This document shows, piece after piece, positions 25,201 through 33,533 of a stretch of DNA of 64,000 nucleotides. Where the stretch lies: contig JAHLTZ010000010.1 of NCBI GenBank assembly GCA_025786725.1, forward strand, positions 248,001 through 312,000, read 5' to 3'. Source of the DNA: Syncephalis fuscata (taxonomy: Eukaryota > Zoopagomycota > Zoopagomycetes > Zoopagales > Piptocephalidaceae). Below the pieces are notes generated by a model. It was not told the DNA's origin. It ran no database searches and saw only the letters and a program-made list of their open reading frames with translations. The position numbers and the translations under genes were made by a program. Positions within the stretch are counted from its first letter, which is position 1, and the number at the start of each line of letters is the position of its first letter.

Positions 25201-28200
25201 CTCCGTTCTCTCGTTGCATAGTGTTTGTGTACTTGTATATGTCTGGGTACTGTCTTCTCCAGACATCGACCATACTTCTTGTTGCCATCAGATACTCCAG
25301 CATACTTGACTCTGCTCTTGTATCTGTGTACCCTTGTCGGTCCAGCCATGGCTGTGGGACGGCGTTGAAGTCGCCTCCTATCACTACTTCTGCTCTTTTC
25401 TGGCGCGCTTGATCCACCCATTTCTTCAACTCGGTCAGCATGCGATTGGCTGCACTCGGATTGCTTCTTCCCTTGTTTGTTGGGTACAGAAGCCCGACTA
25501 CCAGCAGTCCCCTTTCCCGGAATGCCAGTCGTATGCCAATCATTCTGTTGTTTACTGTGACTACTTCTTGTATGTGCTTCTCCCACTCAACCTTTATCAG
25601 TATTGCTACTCCATAAAAGTTTGCGTGGCCTCTTTGTGTTGACCTTTCTGGCGCACCTGCCGTCTTTAGGATATATCTACCTTTGATTCCAGTTTTGTTA
25701 GCTATTTCTTTTTCTATACTTTCCGTCCAACGCGTTTCAGTTAGTATTATAAAATCTAAGTCCAGCTTATTCAACGCTGTCCATAGTAGGTCCATCTTGC
25801 TGCCTGTTGTTGCCCCTGTGACGTTCCAGTGTATAAATCTCATTTTCTCCGGTCCTGGCCTCCGTTCTCTATAAAAGTTAGAACTTGTACCCACAAAGAG
25901 CTGGCTAGTGTCCCTGTAGTCGTTATTTGATCTATTATTGGGTCTATTATTATTAGTACTATTTAATGTATTGATATTATTTAATGTATTAATATTATTA
26001 TTCATTTTTTATATTTATTATTTTTTGTCTTATTATTATTTTTAAATGTTTTAAATGTTTTGTTATTCTTATCTTATTATTTTTAAATATATTAATATTT
26101 TTTGTCTTATTATTTAATCTATTCTTTTTTTTTAATGTATTATTATTAATTATCTTATTTTTTGATATACTATTTTTAGTTAATTTCTTTTTGTTATTTT
26201 TCTTATTATTATTCATTGTATTATTATTATTTTTTATCATATTATTCTTGTTATTTATCTTTTTCTTTTCTTATTCTTATTCTTTATGCTATTATTAGTT
26301 CTGGCCGGGCATTTCTGCCTGACTCCACTTACTCTGCCCTGCCCCCATTGCTTGACTTGTTGGACTGTTGACTGCAAACGTGTTTATACTCATTTGCGTT
26401 GTCTTTTTTGGCTTTAGTTGTCCCAGCTGCTTTAGTCGTTCAGCTGGTGTGTGCGTCGCATCGTCCATTTCCATGTCGTTTTCATTGCTGTAGTCTTCTT
26501 CTGTTTGGTGTTGACTTGTCATCTCTACGTCTTCTCCGTCTTCTACCTCTACCTCTCCCTCTTCTCTCTCTCCCATTGCTGGCTCATCTTCCAGCGCCAT
26601 TCCTTCTTCCATGTCACACACCATTGTCTCTACTGCTCCTTCTTCCGGCTTTTTGGCCGCTGCCGCTACTATGGCTAGCTGCTTCGCTGTCTTCTCTAGC
26701 TCTTCCGTTTGGCGTCGCGTTTTCACACCCCCGCTAGCTAGATTTATTCCTGCTACTGGTCTTGTCTTTCTTTGTCTTCCCTTCTTTGCTGGTGGTGGTA
26801 ACTCTTGTTCTTCTTGTTGTTCTTGTTCTTCTTCTACTACTACTACTGCTACTGCTACCTCTCCTTCTTCTCTTTCTTCTTCCTCCACCATTTCATTTTC
26901 TTCGTCTTCGTTCACATCTGTTGCTTCTGGCGTTTGCTGTTCTTCTTGTTGTTTTTCGTGTTCAGCTGTCACTGTATTGTTGGCTGGTGCTGTGTTTCTC
27001 TGCTGCCAGCTTCCCGATGTACAGTCAACTGCGATATGTCCCACCATGTGGCACCTAAAGCACGCGTCTCTTCTTCCGATCTTCAGCATCATCGCCCCCA
27101 CTCTTATTCTTGTCGGTATTTTCTTCTCGTCTGTTTCGACTTTACACACTACTATTGGAGACTCTAATACGCAGTCATAGAATCTCTTTTCTAGTCTGTG
27201 TATCGCCCAGACTTTGCTGTTTGGCCCCAATTCTTCTCTTAATTTTTGTGCCACGTGCTCCAACTCTGTTGCCGCGTCCACCCCTATCACTTTCAGTGGT
27301 ATTGGTGCTGGCCCTTCATAGCTTCTTACTTTGATGTGCTCTTCTCCAATATAAAAGCCTTCTCTCACCATCAAGTTTACTTGTTGTTTAGAGAATAAGC
27401 TAAACACATATTCCCCTGCTGCATTATCAATACTGTACTTGATTTTTTTTCCTTCTTTTAATTTCTTAACAATCGCCTGCGCGACTTCTGCTATTCTGTT
27501 AACATTTGTCATCTGTACCCCGATACAATGCTTCAATACTCTTTCCTTTCTTAATTTCTCCGCTTCGCTTTCCATCGTTTTCACAATGTTGTTTGTTACT
27601 TTTTCTGAGTAAAGCTGACGCTGCTGGGTTGTCATTTTTCTTGATGTCTTTTTCTTCTTTTTTCCTTTGAAAAAATATAAATGGAAAGAGTCTTTTAAGT
27701 AATGTGGCGTTGTACATTAGTTGACTATTTACTAACTATATTTTTATTATGCGTACCAACAACTTGCTATATTAGATGGTAATTAGTACTGTATATTAAC
27801 TGATTATACATTAATCATATTCTACCTACTACGTGTATTAAACGATCGATATTAATAGAGGGTAGATAATATTTTATAACAATTGGCTATGCACTGACTA
27901 CATGTTATGCGTTATATCCGCTAAATGACTTTTAGAACTAGATCGTAAGTGGCATTATATATCAATTAAATAGTTATCAATTACATATTATGTGATGCGT
28001 GTATGAATATTTTAATATTAATAGTTGGTAAGTAAAATTGTATTTCATTCAGTTATGCACTAATTACATATTATGTGCCGTGTGTATAAACGAATAAATA
28101 TTAATAGAACGTAAGTGATATTATGCCAATTGGCTATGCGCTAATTACACACTATGTATTGTATGTATCAATAAATCAATGTTAATAGACTGTAAGTACC

Positions 28201-28676
28201 ATTATAAAATAATTTATTATTTGCTAATTATATATTATGTGTTGTGCGTATCAATAACTTAATATTAATAGGCAGTAAGTACTACCACATATTAATTAGC
28301 TATGTGTTAATTATATGCTATGTATTATGTATATTAAAATTTAATGTTATTAGAATGTAAATGATATTGTACAACAGTTAACAATTCACTAAATACGTGC
28401 TTATTATATGTATCAACAACTCAATGTCAATAGGCAGTAAGTGGTAGTGTATATAAACTGGCTATGCACCGATTAAATACTATTTACAATGTGTATTAAT
28501 AGTCTAATATTGATAGAACGTAAGTGATACTGTATATCAAATATTTACGGACCAATTGCATGCTATATATTATGCTTATAAAATTTGATATTAATAGCTG
28601 GTAAGCGATATTTTATATTGTTAATTTATACATTAATTCATACCATGTATTATATGTATCTATAGAAGGACATTAA
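19216..28676 (+). CDS. Microexon gene for a small secreted Cys-rich peptide (copy A)
   Basis: Exon 1 (19216-19309) encodes a signal peptide and ends in phase 1 before gtatgt. Then come 24 tiny exons: 19369 CTG, 19450 GCG, 19534 CTAAGA, 19611 GGC, 19682 CCC, 19759 CAT, 19842 GCG, 19924 ATC, 20011 TTT, 20096 GGT, 20179 GCT, 20261 CTC, 20344 CTG, 27776 ATG, 27859 AGG, 27936 AACTAGATC (or only ATC at 27942), 28025 TTG, 28108 AAC, 28189 ACT, 28272 GCA, 28354 AAT, 28434 GCA, 28517 AAC, 28598 CTG. The terminal exon at 28666 reaches TAA at 28674-28676. Each is preceded by AG and followed by GTAAGT or a close variant. Joined, they give 61 aa without a stop. Residues 35-36 are Lys-Arg, a Kex2-type site, leaving a mature peptide of 25 residues with Cys at 39, 43, 54 and 56 (C-x3-C-x10-C-x-C). 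Microexons are 42/81 G+C against very AT-rich introns. Function is unknown; splicing is inferred, not shown. Confidence 0.72.
20351..20366. repeat. LINE target-site duplication, copy 1
   Basis: The 16 bases gtggcgttgtacatta directly abut the A-rich tail of the LINE and recur exactly at 27704-27719. They belong to the host intron, which begins at 20347. Confidence 0.95.
20541..26005 (-). pseudogene. LINE ORF2: endonuclease, reverse transcriptase, RNase H (disrupted)
   Basis: The endonuclease block is 24575-26005 (476 codons), with HWNVTG, LTETRW and GGDFNAVP. The final motif reads STHQPI where the family has SDH. Reverse transcriptase is 22822-24276, with motif A LLLDVKRAYDSV, motif B QGEVNSPLLW and motif C FADD. 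RNase H and tail are 20541-22793, with WTDGS, a VEAMA Glu, ITDSM, RAHVG and ELADKEA, then a Cys/His-type end motif (CCRCSSG...HIVKC). Lesions, in reading order: a 343-bp insertion between EN and RT (24288-24630), one base apparently lost at 22829-22831, and another at 22779-22781. Between the last two a third frame continues the protein. The N-terminus is a long Asn-rich leader. The enzyme would nick DNA, prime on it and copy the LINE RNA. Confidence 0.92.
24275..24630. mobile_element. Short insertion inside LINE ORF2 flanked by 13-bp direct repeats
   Basis: aactgtgtaaccg (24275-24287) and aactgcgtaaccg (24618-24630) flank 330 bp that interrupts ORF2. Collapsing the two copies to one rejoins endonuclease and reverse transcriptase in frame, since both copies read V-T-Q at the same codon position. 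The insert is AT-rich and holds an (A3-4 G/T) tract at 24445-24505 and a perfect 10-bp-stem hairpin at 24542-24569 (atgatcggtg, loop, caccgatcat). On the minus strand it also starts near GTAACA and ends in ACAG, so an intron-like reading is possible. I know no family for it. Confidence 0.6.
26006..26294 (-). other. AT-rich spacer between LINE ORF1 and ORF2
   Basis: This is low-complexity A/T sequence; read on the minus strand it is mostly Asn and Lys codons in more than one frame. ORF1 and the endonuclease ORF are in different frames, so ORF2 translation would need reinitiation or a frameshift. The true ORF2 start is uncertain for this reason. Confidence 0.5.
26295..27635 (-). CDS. LINE ORF1 protein (gag-like, CCHC zinc knuckle)
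   Basis: 446 aa, uninterrupted. The N-terminal 200 residues contain a basic, RRM-like region (SKVWAIHRLEKRFYDCVLES and ICVCKVETDEKK-type strands), followed by one CCHC knuckle, CFRCHMVGHIAVDC (C-x2-C-x4-H-x4-C). The C-terminal half is acidic and Gln/Glu-rich with an Arg-rich patch (KKGRQRKTRP). ORF1 proteins coat LINE RNA and assist its reverse transcription. It starts 68 nt from the 5' end of the element. Confidence 0.88.
   Translation of the reverse strand: MTTQQRQLYSEKVTNNIVKTMESEAEKLRKERVLKHCIGVQMTNVNRIAEVAQAIVKKLKEGKKIKYSIDNAAGEYVFSLFSKQQVNLMVREGFYIGEEHIKVRSYEGPAPIPLKVIGVDAATELEHVAQKLREELGPNSKVWAIHRLEKRFYDCVLESPIVVCKVETDEKKIPTRIRVGAMMLKIGRRDACFRCHMVGHIAVDCTSGSWQQRNTAPANNTVTAEHEKQQEEQQTPEATDVNEDEENEMVEEEEREEGEVAVAVVVVEEEQEQQEEQELPPPAKKGRQRKTRPVAGINLASGGVKTRRQTEELEKTAKQLAIVAAAAKKPEEGAVETMVCDMEEGMALEDEPAMGEREEGEVEVEDGEDVEMTSQHQTEEDYSNENDMEMDDATHTPAERLKQLGQLKPKKTTQMSINTFAVNSPTSQAMGAGQSKWSQAEMPGQN
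27704..27719. repeat. LINE target-site duplication, copy 2
   Basis: Exact copy of 20351-20366 at the 5' end of the LINE. The interrupted intron continues from 27720 to its acceptor at 27774-27775. Confidence 0.95.
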
Positions 28677-29359
28677 CCGGTACATCCAAGACATTGGAAC
28701 TAGCAGTTCAATCTATTTTAAATAAATATTCGATGCAAAGCAAGATCATTTGGCAAACGTCGTTCAGTTTATTTATATACCAAGTTCCAGCCAATATTTT
28801 GGTTTATTAAACTTTTAATCAATGGCACCATTATATCGCTAAAGTCTGGGTCCAGCTGGGTTTATTCAACTATTCAGAATTTTAGTAATAAATACATGGT
28901 CCCATTTGATTTTATTTGATCAAGCTATCAGCTTCTACCTGTTTTGTAGCAGTCTCTATTTGAGCAATCACAATCGTATTACGGATGGCAAGAGAACACG
29001 TATTATTGGCAGAGTGTGATTGAATCTGGGCGCTGGAAGTAACATAGGAAACGTAGATGGTGTGCCGTGAAGATGGCAAATAATATTTATATATTGAAGC
29101 AATAAATCAATGTAAAATAGCTCATTTTTGTAAGTATTATCAGTAAAATAAACTAAATCAGCATCAATTATCATCAATTTACATGTTTTTAAAACAAATA
29201 ATTTACAGTTAATTGCATATCATTGCACGGCTGTTATTAAATCAGTAATGTATTGCTAAATGGGGATCAGAAATTACAATCGATCACATTTACATGAGGC
29301 GATTATTAAGGTGATTGGAAAACACTAGTACCAATATAGATGCTATTTCGGTGGTAAAT
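28677..29359. other. 3' flank of microexon gene A, then gene-free DNA
   Basis: 28677-28925 is homologous to 129-460 (listed there) and is probably 3' UTR. From 28926 to 29359 I see no gene; part must be the 3' UTR of the minus-strand KNH-domain gene. Confidence 0.55.
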
Positions 29360-30080
29360 CTAAAACATTTGGGATCCTGCAACGGCGAAAAGTGCCATAC
29401 CTGTCAATCCAGTCATGGCCATGCCGATGGTTGTAGCGTCGCTTGTTGCAGCAGCAGGTTTCTTATTATCGCTGCTTGGTTTTGCATTTGAGTCTGGCTT
29501 CTTATCGTTGCTGGGCATTTTTTTGTCGTCTGGCTTTTTGTCTTCATGCTTTTTATCATCGGGTTTCTTGTCATTGCTGCTAGGCTGGCTTCCACCCTTG
29601 CCGTTGACTGAATGAGCATAGATGATATGACAAATTAGTCACTACTATACTTCTACTACGACTTCTACTGTCTAATGAAATAATGCTGTTTAGATTCACT
29701 TACCCTTAAAATCACCGCTGAATAATGGAGAGGATGCACCGTTGACTCGAAGGAACCAAGTGCCGCCCAAGATATCACTAGGAATCTTCCACACTACGTT
29801 GCGGGCATTTGGTGATGCATTGGCCACCTGTAGTACTGAGCTGGAATCGCGACTGACCGCCTCAATTTGAACTTCAGACGACGCATTTGGACTATCGTCG
29901 GTCGTCCAGGTAACGGTTGCCGTACCACCTGGCACGAATGGGCCCATAGGTGTGTTGATCTGGACAATTTCTAGATAGCCGTTAATATTTGTGCTGTTAC
30001 CGGCCGCGATGCAACTTACCAGCCTGGACCGCAGCTGCAGCCATGCCGAGAGCAATTAGAGTAGCACAAAGACGTGTCAT
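29360..30080 (-). CDS. Kre9/KNH-domain GPI-anchored cell-wall protein
   Basis: Three exons, 30020-30080, 29704-29970 and 29360-29607, encode 191 aa. Introns of 49 and 96 nt begin GTAAGT. Exon 1 is a signal peptide (MTRLCATLIALGMAAAAVQA). Residues of exon 2 form one KNH-like beta domain (EIVQINTPMGPFVPGGTATV, TWTTDDSPN and WKIPSDILGGTWFLRV). Exon 3 is a Lys/Asp/Ser-rich linker (KKPDDKKHEDKKPDDKK) ending in a hydrophobic tail suited to GPI attachment. This layout matches many fungal GPI proteins with an Ig-like KNH domain, linked to beta-1,6-glucan or wall surface. The unusually charged linker replaces the usual Ser/Thr-rich one. No lesions. Confidence 0.88.
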
Positions 30081-31165
30081 TATGGCTAGTATACGCGATT
30101 TGTATCTAGTAGTATATGTGGATGAAATTAGTTATAATGGTATCGATGCGAACAATAAGTGGTCAAGTGGGACTTTATTCTCCTTTGCCATTTCATCGCT
30201 ATATATATACACACACACGTGTATATATATGGTGGTAAAATAGCATAATTATTTAACTGATACATTAGCATAGCCAGGTAACGTTTTAATGCCTTATTAA
30301 AGCTGTTTCCAGGTCATTAATCCTGTGACCATGGCAAATTATTTGCATTTATCGACGCAGCCATTCATTTATCATATATTTACTCAATACTTAAGCTTAC
30401 CTTAGTAACAAAAGTATCAATTTAACCAAATTCAATCAAATTAAATATTATCTGATTAACAACACCACAATGATATATGTCTTGGTCTAAAAGCACAATG
30501 AAGTTTGATGCGCGACAAGTGTTGACGTGAGCGGAGACTAAAAGTAAATCCAATGCTTGCCTGACGATAAAAAGGTATTTGTGCACATGCGGCGCCGGTT
30601 TCTCGTTCTTGACGACCGACAAGTTTCTTTTGTTTTCAGTCAGGGGTAACAATGGATTGTTTACGCCAATGCTATAGACCAAGCACGGACTAATTACTAA
30701 GGGGTGATGATGATGATGACGCTGACACTGCTGCTGCTGGTGGTGGTGGTAATATAACAGTAAAGTGGTGGCAGTGACCGACGTACTAAAGGAGAATCAA
30801 TCTAACTGCAGGAGAATCATTATTGAAGGGGATATCAGCTAAGAAAAAGGAGGCCAATGTTCAAAAGTTAAAATCTATAGAGCGGCGGTAATAACTCGCG
30901 TAATACTCTTATTTATAGTTTATTAAGTTTGTAAGTTATAATTGCTTTTGTAATATACACAACTTTGCCAAATAAATGTGTAAATGTTTTATACAATAAT
31001 ACAATTTTAGGCGTGACTAGTCTATTGTGGGCCATTTTTAGTCGAAATAGCATGCGTCATTGTTAGCGCAATACTGCTTCTTTTTCTATTCTTTGTGGAG
31101 TAATCGTGATTCCAAATTCCATTATACATTGTTCATTAAGATTTGACACTTTTCTTTTTCAAAAT
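30081..31165. other. Intergenic region with simple repeats
   Basis: Divergent upstream regions of the KNH gene (-) and the small gene at 31166 (+). Trinucleotide runs (tgatga, ctgctg, gtggtg) lie at about 30703-30760 and an (AC)/(TA) tract at about 30205-30230. No gene supported. Confidence 0.45.
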
Positions 31166-31770
31166 GACAGATTCTGAAGGTAGATGCGTTAGACAAGTGT
31201 CATTAGCTTGTGTCTATGTCTATTGACAACTAGTGTAGAAATCCATACAGTGATTGCCTCGCCCTATGCATGGACCGATAATACAGCATGGGAGCTGTTG
31301 GAGCAGCGGTTGATGTAAGACGTGGGATATGGCACATTGTCTAGATGCAAGCAATGCTTATCGCTATTTTGTCGACTTAGGGCGATAGAAGATAATACGG
31401 GCGTTATTATTCTAGTTGATGATGCAACCAAGGTTAGATGCAGTTAGTAAAACAATTGGATGCCAATATGTGTTTGTGTTTATAGTTTGTGGAGATTACT
31501 GGTAAAGACAATGAGGCTGTAAGAAGAGCGTAAGTAGTGTCAATTGGATGTTACAGTAAATAAGAAATGCTTACATGTTATATAGACGTGTCCAAGTTCA
31601 AAATGCCATTAAAGAACTGGTAAGTGCCATTGATGATTGCAAGTCACTATACTAGACAGTTGTCATAATATATATAGAGAGTCCCTGGCGATGATATTGG
31701 CCGATTGGAGGGCGATGACCTGTACAAGTTTATCTCTGCACACCAAGCAATAATTAATGGCGATGTATAA
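31166..31770 (+). CDS. Small conserved-looking protein of unknown function
   Basis: I reconstruct six exons: 31166-31181, 31251-31314, 31381-31432, 31486-31529, 31586-31619 and 31678-31770. All have AG acceptors and GT donors (gtagat, gtaaga, gttaga, gtaagt, gtaagt). Together they make 303 nt, a 100-aa protein. The sequence is acidic at the start (MTDSE) and then compact (AWTDNTAWELLEQRLM, TGVIILVDDATKFVEITGKD, NEAVRRARVQNAIKEL, PGDDIGRLEGDDLYKFI). The block ITGKDNEAVRRA followed by a helix is faintly KH-like, but I cannot assign a family. In-frame joins at five short introns make a real gene likely. No signal peptide or membrane segment. Confidence 0.72.
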
Positions 31771-32070
31771 TTGTTGCCATAACAAATAAAGCTATATGAT
31801 ATAAAGAGTGCAACAATTTTATTATTGATGCCAGTTACAATGTATTATTAAAATGGCTATCATTGATAGAATATAAATATATTTTATATATATGTGTGTG
31901 GCGTGTGTATGTGTGCAAATGTGTGTGTGAATGAATTACTGTTAGCCAGTTTTCAAAGCGGAATCCGTCAAAACTAGTCCATTGCCTCCACGCCTAACTG
32001 ACGGTCTCACCCTCTTTTCTACAGCACTGCATCAGCCAATTAAGAGGGTCGCGTGCATCCGTCGATCAAC

Positions 32071-33533
32071 ATGAAGGTAAGATAGCTTGTTGTATATGCA
32101 TATACAGTTAACGGGAGGAACGATGGAGGAGAGAATTGCGATTAAAACGATCCAAATGAATCGATGGATGGATGGATGGATATATGAATCGATGGCTTAT
32201 GGATGGATGATAGCTATGACGATGGCAGGTAGAGTTGTTTAGCAGAAGTAATAGAATAAGGAAACAATATTGTTTATTATTCAATATATTGGATGCTGCA
32301 CGGGATGGATGCATAGATGGATGGATAGATGGATAAATGGATGGTTGCTTGTTGAAGACAGTATATACGATAGAAGAAAATTGAACATTGATAATAGTAA
32401 TGCTGGAATCGTGTATAATATATACATACATACATCTACTGTTATTAAAACAATATAATAATTGCTAGTACTATTATACACGCGACTATACTAGAAATAA
32501 TAATACAAAATTATTGTTATCGTTTGTTATTATTATATTTGGAATCGGGAATCTACAATTGAATGTGCTACTAATATTTTTGTTTATAGTTGAATATTGC
32601 CAATCCAGCCACTGGCTGCCAAAAGCTGTTCGATATCGATGATGAGCGCAAGGTGTAAGTAGAATACTGACGGTGTAATATTAAACATATAGACACGGTC
32701 GACAATACGCCAAATAATTATAAACTAATAAAATTTAATAATGCACCTGTTTACATAGTCGCATCTTTTACGACAAGCGCGTCTCGGCTGAAGTTCCCGG
32801 AGACACCATCGGTGATGAGTTCAAGGGATACGTTTTCCGCATTACCGGCGGTAACGACAAGCAAGGTTTCCCCATGAAGCAGGGTGTCTTGTTGCCACAC
32901 CGTGTGCGCCTTCTTCTCTCCAAGGGCCACTCGTGCTATCGCCCACGCCGTACCGGTGAGCGCAAGCGCAAGTCTGTCCGCGGTTGCATTGTCGGCCCAG
33001 ACATGTCCGTCCTCTCCTTGACCGTCGTCAAGCAGGGTGATGCTGACATTCCCGGTCTTACCGACCAAGTCTTGCCAAAGCGTCTTGGACCAAAGCGTGC
33101 CAACAACATTCGCAAGCTCTTTGTAAGTATTTACGCGCATACAATGATTAATTCTCGGTTTATTGACAAATATTTGCGTGCATTAGAACTTGACCAAGGA
33201 TGATGATGTCCGCAAGTACGTTATCCGTCGTGAGGTTCAGCCAAAGAACGCCGAAAAGAAGTCTTACACCAAGGCTCCTAAGGTAATTATAAAGGTGGTT
33301 ATTGGTTATAAATATGCTGACTTTATGGCGAATAGATCCAGCGTTTGGTTACCCCATTGACCCTCCAGCGCAAGCGTCACCGCATGGCATTGAAGGCTCG
33401 CCGCGCCCAGGCCTCCAAGGCAGCAGCTGCTGAATATCAAAAATTGTTGCACTTGCGCATGAAGGAGAAGCGTCAATCGCTTCACAAGCGTCGTGAGGCT
33501 CGTGCTGAGAAGCAGCAGCCTAAGCAGCAATAA
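32071..33533 (+). CDS. RPS6: 40S ribosomal protein eS6 (RPS6)
   Basis: Five exons, 32071-32076, 32590-32654, 32759-33122, 33187-33282 and 33336-33533, give 242 aa. The start [59 protein letters not shown] and [20 protein letters not shown] are diagnostic. The first exon is only ATGAAG, 6 nt, before a 513-nt intron with GATG/GGAT repeats, as is common in ribosomal protein genes. The basic C-terminal helix ends in EKQQPKQQ and lacks the RRASS-like TOR/S6K phosphosite typical of many fungi and animals. It forms part of the small ribosomal subunit. No lesions. Confidence 0.98.
32161..32345. repeat. GGAT/GATG tetranucleotide tracts in RPS6 intron 1
   Basis: Short runs of tggatgga at 32163-32182, 32198-32211 and 32302-32344, imperfect and interrupted. 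A microsatellite, with no other signal. Confidence 0.7.

Larger units (their letters stand above)
20367..27703 (-). mobile_element. LINE (non-LTR retrotransposon), near full length, in an intron of the microexon gene
   Basis: 7337 bp on the minus strand between perfect 16-bp target-site duplications (gtggcgttgtacatta). Its 3' end, at the low coordinate, has an A-rich tail of the form (AAAAT)n. The 5' UTR is only about 68 nt. It carries ORF1 (zinc knuckle) and an ORF2 with AP endonuclease, reverse transcriptase, RNase H and a terminal Cys-rich motif. The domain order with RNase H fits the I/Tad group of LINEs. ORF2 is broken in three places, so this copy is probably not autonomous as read. It lies antisense to its host gene. 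Confidence 0.95.
19310..28665 (+). repeat. Tandem array of intron-microexon units (about 83 bp)
   Basis: The introns of copy A are homologous to one another. A typical unit reads gtaagtgatactgtatat, then caattggctatgcactaatt, a variable middle with tatgtattatgtgtatcaat, then taatattaatag. Introns measure 59-84 nt, most 74-82, and 65 for the last. The ctaat in the middle fits a branch point. The unit is interrupted once, by the LINE at 20367-27703; without it that intron would be 76 nt, like its neighbours. Units nearest exon 1 are the most diverged. The array seems to have grown by duplication of one intron plus three coding bases. Confidence 0.85.

Noticed and set aside
19369-28600. The 83-bp tandem array as a plain minisatellite, centromere-type satellite or CRISPR-like array
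   Set aside because: A plain satellite would not keep AG and GT fixed around a variable triplet, start with a phase-matched signal-peptide exon and end in a terminal exon shared with a paralogue. CRISPR arrays have identical repeats with long unique spacers, the opposite of this.
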